From the NCBI GenBank assembly GCA_947488235.1, contig CANLAQ010000003.1, positions 1 to 64,000 on the forward strand: DNA of 64,000 bases, written 5' to 3'. This DNA comes from Flavobacteriales bacterium (GTDB lineage: Bacteria; Bacteroidota; Bacteroidia; Flavobacteriales_D; Crocinitomicaceae). Within the stretch, counting starts at the first letter, position 1, and every line of letters begins with the position of its first letter. Shown here in pieces: positions 53,213 to 62,463 of the stretch. A program made the position numbers and the translations under genes. Under the pieces are notes generated by a model. The model made no database searches, was not told where the DNA came from, and saw nothing but the letters and a program-made list of their open reading frames with translations.

Positions 53213-55921
53213 ATGATTTCTACACTACTGAAATATTCTAAGGCTCTATTATTTCTTGTCTTAACCATTGTTACCCTTGAAGCTAATGCTCAAGTTCAAT
53301 TGTGCTTAGGTCAAGATGCAACTGTTTGTCCCGGGCAAACTGTTACCATTACCAATTGTAATGCAGCAACCAATCCAGTAGCGGGTTTATTTCTTAATGC
53401 TCCTACCAATGTGAGTTTATCAGATGACTCATGGTCTGCATCCGTTAATATTGGCTTTCCATTTAGTTTTTATGGAAATACTTATAATCAATGTGTGATT
53501 GGCTCCAATGGATTGGTTTCATTCAATCTAGCAAATGCAGGTGGATATTGTCCATGGTCCTTAGCCGGCATTGGTGGATTACCAAATGCAGGTTTTGCGC
53601 CTGCAAAAAACTCCATCATGTTGACCTATCAAGATATCAATCCTTCCCTTGGAGGACAAATTCAATATCAATGTATTGGAACTGCTCCCAACAGAAGATT
53701 TGTAGTGCTTTACAAGAATGTATTTATGTTTAGTTGTACTTCTCAGTGTAACTACATGGCAATCGTACTTTACGAAACGACGAATGTATTTGAATTACAT
53801 ATTGGAAATAAGCCTTTGTGTACTTCATGGAATGGTGGTTTAGCAATTCAAGGTTCAGAAAACAACCCTGGAACTGTTGCACACATCACACCAGGAAGAA
53901 ACAACACGCAATGGTCTGCCAATCAAGATGGTAGAAGATTTACGCCTACAGCACCCAACAATACTGCTACTTATGGCATGGCACAAATTCCATATTTAAT
54001 GGTTTCAAGTGCTGGAACTAATTTTCTTTGGGCAAATACCTTAGGTCAGACATTCCCTTACAATAATGGGGTATTAAATGTGGCGCCTGTTCCGCCAGGA
54101 ACAACGGGATATTTTCTTTCTGCATCAGCTTGTAATACCAGTATTGGTTCCATTACTAACGATACCACATGGTTAACTGTTGGTAATCCTTCTGTTACTA
54201 CCTCTTCGATTCCAGATATTTGTTCACAAGGTCTTGGTTCTGTTACCGCGATACCTGGAGCATTAGCTGTGCCTCCATTTAATATAACTTGGTCTCCGGG
54301 TGGCGCTACTACAGCTACAGTAAATAATTTAACTGCAGGAACTTACACGGTAAATATGATGGATGCAAGTGGATGTCTTGCTATTGGAACTGCAGTAGTC
54401 GGAGATACACCAGCATCTTACAGTGGATCTACAACTTTAGTATCATGTCCCGGTGGTAATGATGGAACAGCTACGGCCAATATAATCCCTGCTGGACCAG
54501 CAACTACTTATCAATGGAATAATGGACAGACTACTCAAACCGCTGTTGGACTAACAGCAGGTGCTTATAATTGTATAGTTTCTTCCAATACAGGTTGTTC
54601 GGATACAGTTTTTCTAACAGTTACTGAGATTCCTGCTATGACCTTAAGCGTATCAAATTTAGTAGATGCCAATTGTAATTCAATCAATAATGGTTCAGCA
54701 ACAATTACTACACAACTTGGAACCGCACCTTATATTTACAATTGGGACAATTCCATTTCAACAACCAACACAGCTAATGATTTAGGCGCTGGATTACAGA
54801 CTATAATTGTTCAGGATGCTTTAGGATGTTTAGATACGATTACACTAACCATTAACGAACCGTCACCACTTAATATTTCCGTGATCACTCCAGACACAAT
54901 GATTTGTCCAGAAGCTTCGATTAACCTTACCGCAATAGGTACAGGTGGATCTTCTCCTTATATTTATACTTGGACAGAAAATGGTAATTACCATAGTGTT
55001 GGACAAAATACAATGGTAGATCCTGCCAATTCAAACACACAATATTGTTTGACTTTAAGTGAGCAATGTGGTTCACCAACTACCAATGCATGTTTAACAA
55101 TTACCTTCCCTACTCCAATAGTACCAGATGTTACTCCAAACATTCCTATTGCTTGTATGCCTGGAGCGTTTATCTTCAGCAACACATCGCAAAATGCTAT
55201 AGAAACAGCTCAAACAGTATATAACTTCTCCAATGGTGATGTTCAAACTGCAGTTGGCACGCAAGATGTTGCTAATACTTTCCCACTTCCTGGATTGTAT
55301 AGCGTAAACATGATTACGACTTCTATTTACGGTTGTGTATATTCTGGTTCTGTAATAGACATCGTTGAAGTAACTCCGATCCCAACAGCTGATTTCACCT
55401 TATCAAAGAATCCTGCTACATGGTTTGAGACTTCCATTCAAACCAATGATAATTCTGAAGGAAATATCGTAGACTGGCAATGGTCAAGCATTGGCGCTGT
55501 ATCTGTAATTGAAAACAGTTCTTCTGCGATTGTAACCTATCCAGAGGGTGTTGTGGGTAATTATCAAATAATGTTAATTGTAACTACGGCACAAGGTTGT
55601 TCTGATTCTACCATGGTAGAGGTTGAAATTATCCCTGATGTTGTTTTTTATGCGCCGAATACCTTTACACCAGATGATGATGAGCACAATCAAACTTGGT
55701 ATATCTATGTTGAAGGAATTGATCAACAAAGTTTTGATTTAAAAGTATATGACCGTTGGGGAGAGATTATCTGGGAAAGTCATGATACCCATGCAGAATG
55801 GGATGGAACTTACAATGGAAAACTTGTAACCTCTGGTGTTTACAATTGGACTGCTTGGTACAAAGAAAAAGACAATGATGGTAAGAAAGTATTGAATGGT
55901 TATATTAATGTATTGAGATAA
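53213..55921 (+). CDS. Large cell-surface protein with SprB repeats and T9SS type B sorting domain
   Basis: 902 residues with a signal peptide (about 1-27). A beta-rich region at about 55-260 (GFPFSFYGNTYNQCVIGSNGLVSF ... WSANQDGRRFTP) is followed by three SprB-type repeats (about 330-550: NGSATITTQLGTAPYIYNWDN ... DALGCLDTITLTI), PKD/Ig-like domains and a C-terminal T9SS type B domain (about 815-902: FYAPNTFTPDDDEHNQTWYI ... YDRWGEIIWES ... GVYNWTAWYKEK). It should be exported by the T9SS and kept at the surface or in the gliding adhesin layer. Its gene has a good promoter and precedes a DUF4197 lipoprotein by 5 bases. Confidence 0.92.
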   Translation: MISTLLKYSKALLFLVLTIVTLEANAQVQLCLGQDATVCPGQTVTITNCNAATNPVAGLFLNAPTNVSLSDDSWSASVNIGFPFSFYGNTYNQCVIGSNGLVSFNLANAGGYCPWSLAGIGGLPNAGFAPAKNSIMLTYQDINPSLGGQIQYQCIGTAPNRRFVVLYKNVFMFSCTSQCNYMAIVLYETTNVFELHIGNKPLCTSWNGGLAIQGSENNPGTVAHITPGRNNTQWSANQDGRRFTPTAPNNTATYGMAQIPYLMVSSAGTNFLWANTLGQTFPYNNGVLNVAPVPPGTTGYFLSASACNTSIGSITNDTTWLTVGNPSVTTSSIPDICSQGLGSVTAIPGALAVPPFNITWSPGGATTATVNNLTAGTYTVNMMDASGCLAIGTAVVGDTPASYSGSTTLVSCPGGNDGTATANIIPAGPATTYQWNNGQTTQTAVGLTAGAYNCIVSSNTGCSDTVFLTVTEIPAMTLSVSNLVDANCNSINNGSATITTQLGTAPYIYNWDNSISTTNTANDLGAGLQTIIVQDALGCLDTITLTINEPSPLNISVITPDTMICPEASINLTAIGTGGSSPYIYTWTENGNYHSVGQNTMVDPANSNTQYCLTLSEQCGSPTTNACLTITFPTPIVPDVTPNIPIACMPGAFIFSNTSQNAIETAQTVYNFSNGDVQTAVGTQDVANTFPLPGLYSVNMITTSIYGCVYSGSVIDIVEVTPIPTADFTLSKNPATWFETSIQTNDNSEGNIVDWQWSSIGAVSVIENSSSAIVTYPEGVVGNYQIMLIVTTAQGCSDSTMVEVEIIPDVVFYAPNTFTPDDDEHNQTWYIYVEGIDQQSFDLKVYDRWGEIIWESHDTHAEWDGTYNGKLVTSGVYNWTAWYKEKDNDGKKVLNGYINVLR

Positions 55922-55926
55922 TAATC

Positions 55927-56682
55927 ATGAAGAAAAATTATATAGTAGGTTTAATTTTCGTTGCAATCACCCTTTCATCATGTGATGTATTAACTCAAAT
56001 TCCTAAGGTAAATCTCAAGCAGAATTTAAATACAATTCTACCTCCTGCAGCAGCTCCTGCTTTAAGTAACGAGGAAGTGATTTCTGGATTAAAAGAAGCA
56101 TTGAATGTTGGAATCAAAAACGCAAGTTCCTTAACATCGATTACAGATGGATTTTTAAAAAATGAAGCGATTCGTTTACCCTTCCCTCCGGATGCCATTA
56201 AGGTAAAAGAAAAAGCGCTAAATCTTGGACTAACCAATCAAGTAGATAAGTTTGAAACTACACTTAATCGTGCTGCAGAAGAAGCTACAAAAGAAGCTTT
56301 ACCTATCTTTATTGATGCCATTAAAAACATGTCCGTACAAGATGGTTTTGCTATTTTAAAAGGTGGTGATGGTGCAGCAACAAAGTACTTAAAAGACCAA
56401 ACAACAGCTGCACTTTATACAGCATTTCTTCCTAAGGTAAAAGAAGCAACTGCAAAGGTGAAATTAACGGAATATTGGAATCCTATATTAACAAAATACA
56501 ATACTGCTGCAAGCCTAACAGGTGGCGAGAAAATAAATCCAGATTTAGATGCATTCATTACACAGAAAGCAATTGAAGGATTATTCCATATGATTGCCAT
56601 TGAAGAAAATAAGATTCGTGTTGATCCTTTGGCTCGCGTTAGTGATTTACTTGCTAAAGTGTTTGGAAGTCTAAACAAATAA
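55927..56682 (+). CDS. DUF4197 family lipoprotein
   Basis: 251 residues. The lipobox LSSC follows MKKNYIVGLIFVAIT, giving a lipid anchor at about Cys19. EEVISGLKEALNVGIKNASSLTSITDGFLKN and FPPDAIKVKEKALNLGLTNQVDKFETTLNRAAEEATKEALPIFIDAI match DUF4197, a helical family of unknown function found mostly in Bacteroidota and Proteobacteria. It starts 5 bases after the T9SS substrate gene and one base before the nucleoside phosphorylase start codon. Confidence 0.87.
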   Translation: MKKNYIVGLIFVAITLSSCDVLTQIPKVNLKQNLNTILPPAAAPALSNEEVISGLKEALNVGIKNASSLTSITDGFLKNEAIRLPFPPDAIKVKEKALNLGLTNQVDKFETTLNRAAEEATKEALPIFIDAIKNMSVQDGFAILKGGDGAATKYLKDQTTAALYTAFLPKVKEATAKVKLTEYWNPILTKYNTAASLTGGEKINPDLDAFITQKAIEGLFHMIAIEENKIRVDPLARVSDLLAKVFGSLNK

Positions 56683-56683
56683 C

Positions 56684-57550
56684 TTGAATACTTTTCCTCC
56701 AACAGAGCTAGTCCTTGATAAACATGGAAAAGTATATCATCTAGGGATTTCCTCTGATGTATTAGCTGAAAAAATAATATTAGTGGGCGATCAAGATCGT
56801 GTCGCTATCGTGTCGTCCTTATTTGATACGATAGACTTTAAGTCACAGAATAGAGAGTTTGTTTGCCACACAGGATACTTTAAAGGGAAACGCATTACGG
56901 CCTTATCTACAGGAATTGGCACAGATAATATTGATATTACGCTAAATGAATTAGATGCATTAGCAAATATTGATTTAAAAACCAGGACAGAACTACCGAA
57001 TAAAAAAAGTCTAGAAATAGTTAGAATTGGCACCTGTGGAATCCTACAAAAATCTATTCCTTTACACAGTTATATCATTAGTGACTATGCATTAGGTTTG
57101 GATAATGTAGCTCACTTTTATCAAATTGATTACAGCGAAAAAGAACTTTATCTTCAGGAGCAACTTAGTGAATTTCTAAATTTACCCAAGGCAATTGTAC
57201 CTTATGTTGCCGCTGGTGACGAAACCATAGCGCATAGATTACAATCCTCTAATTCATTTTCGGGAATTACAGTAACAGCATCAGGCTTTTATGGACCGCA
57301 AGGCAGGCAATTAAGATTAAAAAACAGTACTGAAAATCTTCAATTGAAGTTGGGGCAATTTAATATGAACGGCTTACTCGTTTGTAATTTTGAAATGGAA
57401 AGTTCCGCCTTATTTATTTTAGGAAAAGCCTTAGGACATAGATGTTCAACAATATGTTTGGGAATTGCTAATAGGCCGAATCTAGAATTCTCAAAAGAGC
57501 ATGCAATAGAAATGAAAGAACTCATTTTGCATGTCCTTGAAAAAATATAA
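56684..57550 (+). CDS. Nucleoside phosphorylase (TTG start)
   Basis: 288 residues of the PNP/UDP family. KIILVGDQDRVAIVSSLFD, TALSTGIGTDNIDITLNELDALANID, RIGTCGILQKSIP and NFEMESSALFILGKALGHR (the ribose-binding Met-Glu-Ser) are its motifs. It splits a uridine- or purine-type nucleoside with phosphate; sequence alone does not fix the base. The only fitting start is TTG at 56684, one base after the DUF4197 stop. The 3' end meets the convergent thioredoxin-like gene one base away. Confidence 0.88.
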   Translation: MNTFPPTELVLDKHGKVYHLGISSDVLAEKIILVGDQDRVAIVSSLFDTIDFKSQNREFVCHTGYFKGKRITALSTGIGTDNIDITLNELDALANIDLKTRTELPNKKSLEIVRIGTCGILQKSIPLHSYIISDYALGLDNVAHFYQIDYSEKELYLQEQLSEFLNLPKAIVPYVAAGDETIAHRLQSSNSFSGITVTASGFYGPQGRQLRLKNSTENLQLKLGQFNMNGLLVCNFEMESSALFILGKALGHRCSTICLGIANRPNLEFSKEHAIEMKELILHVLEKI

Positions 57551-57551
57551 A

Positions 57552-58076
57552 TTACTTTAAAAGTTTATCGATCGTAATATGAAGATTTAAGCCTCTTAAC
57601 GCTTGACCTTGTGCAATTATATTGCCTTCACCATCTATCAAAAAGGCACTTGGTATAGAGGTCACACCATATAATGCTGATACTTTTCCTTCCTTATCAA
57701 TGCCGTGATTTTTCCAAATCAATTTATCATTTACAATGGCATTCTTCCACGCTGAGATATCACGATCAAGGGAAACACTAAAAACTTCGAATCCCTTAGC
57801 GTTATTGAATTTTTGTGATTTATATTTCGCGTATGCTTCCATTACAATTGGACTCTCCTTGCGACAAGGCCCACACCAAGAAGCCCAAAAATCAATGAGT
57901 ACTAATTTCCCTTTCAATTTAGAAAGCTTGATTAATTTTCCACTTGGAGATTCAAGAACAATTTCAGGAGCGATTGATTTTGCTGGTAAAGATTGTTCCT
58001 TATTGAAACAAAAACCGACACAGAATAAACTTAAGAGTAGTCCTGTAAAAACAATTAGAGTTATCTTAGACTTCAT
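57552..58076 (-). CDS. Thioredoxin-like (TlpA-type) periplasmic protein
   Basis: 174 residues. One N-terminal hydrophobic segment (signal peptide or anchor, about 5-23) precedes a TlpA/ResA-like thioredoxin fold with the WCGPC active site in LIDFWASWCGPCRKES and the cis-proline in TSIPSAFLID. Such proteins reduce disulfides outside the cytoplasm. It overlaps the murA stop as TAATG and ends the purL-DUF4290-murA operon. Confidence 0.9.
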   Translation of the reverse strand: MKSKITLIVFTGLLLSLFCVGFCFNKEQSLPAKSIAPEIVLESPSGKLIKLSKLKGKLVLIDFWASWCGPCRKESPIVMEAYAKYKSQKFNNAKGFEVFSVSLDRDISAWKNAIVNDKLIWKNHGIDKEGKVSALYGVTSIPSAFLIDGEGNIIAQGQALRGLNLHITIDKLLK

Positions 58077-59383
58077 TAACCTATTCTTCTGATATCAGCA
58101 CCAATATTATTCAATCGAATCTCAATATCTTGATAACCACGATCAATTTGTTCAATATTATGAATGGTACTTTTTCCTTCTGCAGAAAGAGCAGCAATAA
58201 GAAGTGATACACCAGCACGAATATCAGGAGATGTCATGCTTATCCCTTTCAATGAATGCTCTCTATTCATACCTATAACAGTTGCTCTATGTGGATCACA
58301 CAAAATTATCTGAGCACCCATATCTATTAATTTATCTACAAAAAAGAGTCTAGATTCAAACATTTTTTGATGAATCAAAACAGAACCTTTAGCTTGAGAG
58401 GCAACCACCAAAATAATAGACAATAAATCTGGAGTAAATCCAGGCCAAGGGGCATCATAAATGGTTAGAATGGAGCCATCGATGAATGTTTCAATCTCAT
58501 AATGTTCTTGAGCAGGAATATAAATATCATCTCCTCTTCTTTCTAATTTAATTCCTAATCTTCTGAACACATTTGGAATAATACCTAGATTGTCCCAACT
58601 CACATCCTTAATGGTAATTTCAGATTTTGTCATGGCTGCCAAACCGATAAAACTTCCAATTTCAATCATGTCAGGAAGCACCCGATGAAAACAACCTTTC
58701 AATTCCTTCACTCCTTCAATATGTAGCATGTTTGAAGCGATACCAGTAATTTTGGCACCCATAGAATTCAACATTTTACACAATTGTTGAATGTATGGTT
58801 CACAAGCAGCATTATAAAAAGTTGTTTTTCCTTCCGCCAACACTGCAGCCATTAGTATATTTGCCGTTCCGGTAACAGACGCTTCATCTAAATGAATGTA
58901 AGCTCCTTTTAATTTTTTCGCTTCGACAGAATAAAAATGTTCTCCTGCATCATAATTAAATTTTGCACCTAATAAAGCAAATCCCTCAAAATGAGTGTCC
59001 AAACGACGGCGACCAATTTTGTCACCTCCTGGTTTTGGAATAAATCCTCGACCAAATCTTGCGAGCAAAGGACCAACAATCATAATGGATCCTCGTAAAG
59101 AAGAGGCACGCGACTTGAAATCCTCACTTGCTAGATAATCAAAATCAATTTCTTTTGCTTGAAAAATATAAGTTCCTTTTTCCACTTTTTCCACTTTAAC
59201 TCCCATTGCTTGAAGCAAGGAAATTAATTTAACCACATCTACAATGTCAGGAACATTAGAAATAGTTACTTTTTCAGCTGTTAATAGTGGAGCACACAAT
59301 ACTTGAAGCGCTTCATTCTTTGCTCCTTGAGGAGTAAGTTCCCCTTTAAGTGGTTTTCCACCAAAAATTTCAAATGATGCCAT
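58076..59383 (-). CDS. murA: UDP-N-acetylglucosamine 1-carboxyvinyltransferase with Asp in the catalytic loop
   Basis: 435 residues, EPSP-synthase fold. GAKNEALQVLCAPLL carries the conserved Lys-Asn pair and RASSLRGSIMIVGPLLARFG the core. The flexible loop, GGCTIG in E. coli with the fosfomycin-reactive cysteine, reads PGGDKIGRRRLD here with Asp121. It transfers enolpyruvate to UDP-GlcNAc, the first step of peptidoglycan synthesis. Asp at this site is known to make MurA insensitive to fosfomycin. The gene lies between DUF4290 and the thioredoxin-like gene. Confidence 0.95.
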   Translation of the reverse strand: MASFEIFGGKPLKGELTPQGAKNEALQVLCAPLLTAEKVTISNVPDIVDVVKLISLLQAMGVKVEKVEKGTYIFQAKEIDFDYLASEDFKSRASSLRGSIMIVGPLLARFGRGFIPKPGGDKIGRRRLDTHFEGFALLGAKFNYDAGEHFYSVEAKKLKGAYIHLDEASVTGTANILMAAVLAEGKTTFYNAACEPYIQQLCKMLNSMGAKITGIASNMLHIEGVKELKGCFHRVLPDMIEIGSFIGLAAMTKSEITIKDVSWDNLGIIPNVFRRLGIKLERRGDDIYIPAQEHYEIETFIDGSILTIYDAPWPGFTPDLLSIILVVASQAKGSVLIHQKMFESRLFFVDKLIDMGAQIILCDPHRATVIGMNREHSLKGISMTSPDIRAGVSLLIAALSAEGKSTIHNIEQIDRGYQDIEIRLNNIGADIRRIG

Positions 59384-59386
59384 TAT

Positions 59387-60016
59387 TTATCTTTTAATAA
59401 ATTTCTTTTTTTGTTTTTGCTTAAAATTAGGTCGGTTCACTGGTTTCTTGTTCAGCCCCATAACTTTTAAAAGCGTACTGGTGTGAACCAATTCATCTGG
59501 ATTTTCTAAGACCAATTCTCCATTGGACAATTCTTTAAGGTGATCGGCAATTACATTATTTTCAACAGCATCATTGTTGTGTGCTAAATACTGTTTTTTC
59601 ATAAAATTGGCCATCGTATTTTTCAAATACTCCTTCTCCTTTTCATCTGTAATATCTTTAGAATCCACCAAAATCGTCTGGGTATATTTTCCGTAATGAC
59701 CATACTTAATAGTGCCTTTTGGATACGCCATACGCATTGGTTTTTCATTGAGCGTCTCAGGCATTGGGATTTCATAAGGAGAGTCTACATCCAACATAAA
59801 GTCCGACATCACGAATAAATGTGTCCATAATTTATGGCGATAATCATCGACATCTCTCAAGTGAGGGTTTAATTGTCCCATCACTTCTATAATTGCAATT
59901 GCGGCTCTATTGCGTTCTTTTTTATCCTCAATTTCCATTGCATGCGCAATCATATTTTGGACATTTCTACCATATTCTGGCAGAATTAACTTCCCGCGTG
60001 TTGTATTATATTCCAT
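59387..60016 (-). CDS. DUF4290 family protein
   Basis: 209 residues, mostly helical. MEYNTTRGKLILPEYGRNVQNMIAHAMEIEDKKERNRAAIAIIEVMGQLNPHLRDVDDYRHKLWTHLFVMSDFMLDVDSPYEIP is the DUF4290 signature; the tail is lysine-rich (FKQKQKKKFIKR). No signal or membrane segment is visible, so it is cytoplasmic. It lies 3 bases after purL and 3 bases before murA. As I recall, DUF4290 is confined to Bacteroidota and often precedes murA. Function unknown. Confidence 0.88.
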   Translation of the reverse strand: MEYNTTRGKLILPEYGRNVQNMIAHAMEIEDKKERNRAAIAIIEVMGQLNPHLRDVDDYRHKLWTHLFVMSDFMLDVDSPYEIPMPETLNEKPMRMAYPKGTIKYGHYGKYTQTILVDSKDITDEKEKEYLKNTMANFMKKQYLAHNNDAVENNVIADHLKELSNGELVLENPDELVHTSTLLKVMGLNKKPVNRPNFKQKQKKKFIKR

Positions 60017-60019
60017 GAT

Positions 60020-62263
60020 TTAATTTTTATTTTCTAGGATATTACCTAAGGCATTATTATAAATTTCTTTTGCTTCAGCAATGAAACCAAAATGCTCTTC
60101 ATCAATTTGCATTTTTCCTTTAGTTACATGTCCAAGCAAAGTCATATTTACATTCTGAGTTAGCATAAATTCAATAAAGGCATCTTCATCATCTTCAGTA
60201 ACCGTAGCAACTACCCTACCCTGTCCTTCACCGAATAAGAAGGCGTCAACGCGTATTTCAGAATCTGTAACGATATCAAAACCAAGATTTCCAGGTAAAG
60301 ACATTTCAACTAAGGTAACATAAAGTCCACCATCTGAAACATCATGAACGGCATTTACCAATTTTTCCTTTATCAATAATTGGACTGTTGCTTGCATATC
60401 GAATTCCTTATCCAAATCAAAGTAAGGAGCAGGAGATGCTTTAACACCTAGATAAGTAGCCAAATACTCAGAAGATGAAATGTCATTATGATATTCACCA
60501 ATTAAGAAAATTAAATCTCCTTTTCCTTTAAAATCAAGGGTCATGACATTATCTTTATTAGGAACAATTCCTATCATTCCAATCGTAGGTGTTGGGAAAA
60601 CAGGAACTTCTTTTCCATTGATAACTGATTGATTATAGAAAGAAACATTACCACCTGTTACAGGAGTTGAGAACTTAATACAGGCAGCACTCATTCCCTT
60701 AATTGCTCCAACAAATTGCCAATAAGATTCAGGATTATAAGGATTACCAAAATTCAAACAATTTGTTATTGCAGAGGGTATTCCACCTGAGCAGACAATA
60801 TTTCTAGCTGCTTCAGCAACTGCAATCATTGTCCCTACTTCCGGGTCAGCATTAACAAAACGCGAATTACAATCAACCGTCAAACTCAAACCTTTTTCTG
60901 TTCCATTAATAAAAACTACTCCAGCATCAGAAGGTCTATTGGTTGTCATTGTTCTTGCACCAACCATGGAATCATATTGTTCATAGATCCATTTTTTGGA
61001 AGCGATGTTCGGTAATGCAAGCATTTTAAATGCTAATTCCTTGATATTTTGCGGTTGTTCAATAGTATCAATATCAAACTTTTTAAATTCATTATAGTAT
61101 GCCGGTTCAGAATAATCTCTTTTATATTGAGGAGCACCGCCACCAAGCACCAATGATTCTGCTGGAACATCACCAACTAATTGATCGTGCATGTAATAAC
61201 GAATACGGCCCGTGTCAGTTACTTTTCCAATCTCTGCAGCATGTAAATCCCATTTATCAAAAATGGCTTTAACAGTTTCTTCTTCTCCTTCTCTTACCAC
61301 TACAAGCATACGCTCTTGCGATTCAGACAAAAGAATTTCATAAGGAAGCATATTTTCTTGTCTCGTTGGAACCAAATCAAGATTTATTTCCATTCCAACA
61401 TTTCCAGCAGCAGACATCTCACATGTAGAACATGTAATTCCCGCTGCACCCATATCTTGCATTCCAACAATGGCATTAGTTGTAGCCAATTCCATTGTTG
61501 CCTCTAGTAATAATTTTTCCATAAATGGATCCCCTACTTGAACTGAAGGTAAGTCATTAGCAGAATCTTCAGTAATATCTTTCGATGCAAATGCAGCACC
61601 TGCAATACCATCTTTTCCAGTGGCAGAACCTACTATGAATACAGGATTTCCAGGGCCTTTAGCGGTAGCCGAAATTATTTTCTTCGTATCAATGATTCCA
61701 GCTGAAAAAGCATTTACTAGGGGATTCGTATTGTATGATTCATCAAAGAAAACTTCACCTCCAACAATTGGAATACCAAAAGCATTTCCATAATCTCCAA
61801 TTCCTTTAACCACTCCTTTCACCAACCACTTGGTTCTAGCCTCTTGAATATTTCCAAAACGCAAAGAATTCAATTGAGCAATAGGTCTTGCTCCCATGGT
61901 AAAAATATCACGATTGATTCCCCCTACTCCAGTTGCAGCACCTTGATAAGGTTCTAATGCACTTGGATGGTTGTGAGATTCAATTTTAAAGACACATCCC
62001 AAACCACCACCAATATCAACCAAACCAGCGTTCTCTTCCCCTGCTTTAATTAACATATGCGGACCGTCCTTAGGTAATGTTTTTAACCAAAGGATAGAAT
62101 TTTTATAAGAACAATGTTCAGACCACATCACTGAATAAATGGCAGTCTCTGTAAAATTCGGTGTTCGACCAAGAATTTCTTTAATCATTTCAAACTCATC
62201 GGCCCGAAGACCTAATTCAATTGCTTGTTCAAGCGTAGCCTCAATGTGCAAGGTGTTTTCCAT
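60020..62263 (-). CDS. purL: Phosphoribosylformylglycinamidine synthase subunit PurL
   Basis: About 747 residues. The ORF track begins at 62383, but that extension reads through a TACTTTTG -7 box at 62281-62288, so I place the start at the ATG at 62263 ([19 protein letters not shown]). [55 protein letters not shown] and [21 protein letters not shown] are PurL motifs. It is the short PurL that acts with PurS and PurQ in purine synthesis; neither is nearby. It heads the operon with DUF4290, murA and the thioredoxin-like gene. Confidence 0.94.
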   Translation of the reverse strand: MENTLHIEATLEQAIELGLRADEFEMIKEILGRTPNFTETAIYSVMWSEHCSYKNSILWLKTLPKDGPHMLIKAGEENAGLVDIGGGLGCVFKIESHNHPSALEPYQGAATGVGGINRDIFTMGARPIAQLNSLRFGNIQEARTKWLVKGVVKGIGDYGNAFGIPIVGGEVFFDESYNTNPLVNAFSAGIIDTKKIISATAKGPGNPVFIVGSATGKDGIAGAAFASKDITEDSANDLPSVQVGDPFMEKLLLEATMELATTNAIVGMQDMGAAGITCSTCEMSAAGNVGMEINLDLVPTRQENMLPYEILLSESQERMLVVVREGEEETVKAIFDKWDLHAAEIGKVTDTGRIRYYMHDQLVGDVPAESLVLGGGAPQYKRDYSEPAYYNEFKKFDIDTIEQPQNIKELAFKMLALPNIASKKWIYEQYDSMVGARTMTTNRPSDAGVVFINGTEKGLSLTVDCNSRFVNADPEVGTMIAVAEAARNIVCSGGIPSAITNCLNFGNPYNPESYWQFVGAIKGMSAACIKFSTPVTGGNVSFYNQSVINGKEVPVFPTPTIGMIGIVPNKDNVMTLDFKGKGDLIFLIGEYHNDISSSEYLATYLGVKASPAPYFDLDKEFDMQATVQLLIKEKLVNAVHDVSDGGLYVTLVEMSLPGNLGFDIVTDSEIRVDAFLFGEGQGRVVATVTEDDEDAFIEFMLTQNVNMTLLGHVTKGKMQIDEEHFGFIAEAKEIYNNALGNILENKN

Positions 62264-62280
62264 ATCTAATTTTTGCATTA

Positions 62281-62288
62281 CAAAAGTA
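62281..62288 (-). promoter_or_regulatory. -7 box (TACTTTTG) for purL
   Basis: On the minus strand TACTTTTG matches TAnnTTTG and lies 18 bases before the ATG at 62263. It is only 3 bases from the earlier ATG at 62278, which argues for the later start. Confidence 0.55.
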
Positions 62289-62437
62289 GCGATTATATTA
62301 TGAAAATAACGAGAAATCACAATGATTAACAAGCATTTTTCAACAAGTAATAAAGTAGTATTTATAATTATCAATTCCCACACAGAAAAATTGGTGGTAA
62401 TAAAAACTAAATGAGCAGCAATTTGATCAATTTTGAT

Positions 62438-62445
62438 TAATTTTG
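62438..62445 (+). promoter_or_regulatory. -7 box (TAATTTTG) for lpdA
   Basis: TAATTTTG, followed by C, fully matches TAnnTTTG and ends 19 bases before the ATG at 62464. The TTG at its end is the start used by the ORF track, which is therefore not the translation start. Confidence 0.6.
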
Positions 62446-62463
62446 CTCTCTAAAATTGAAGGT

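Noticed and set aside
62284-62383. N-terminal extension of purL in the ORF track
   Set aside because: It reads through a full-match -7 box and a hydrophobic non-family stretch; the ATG at 62263 fits the PurL N-terminus.
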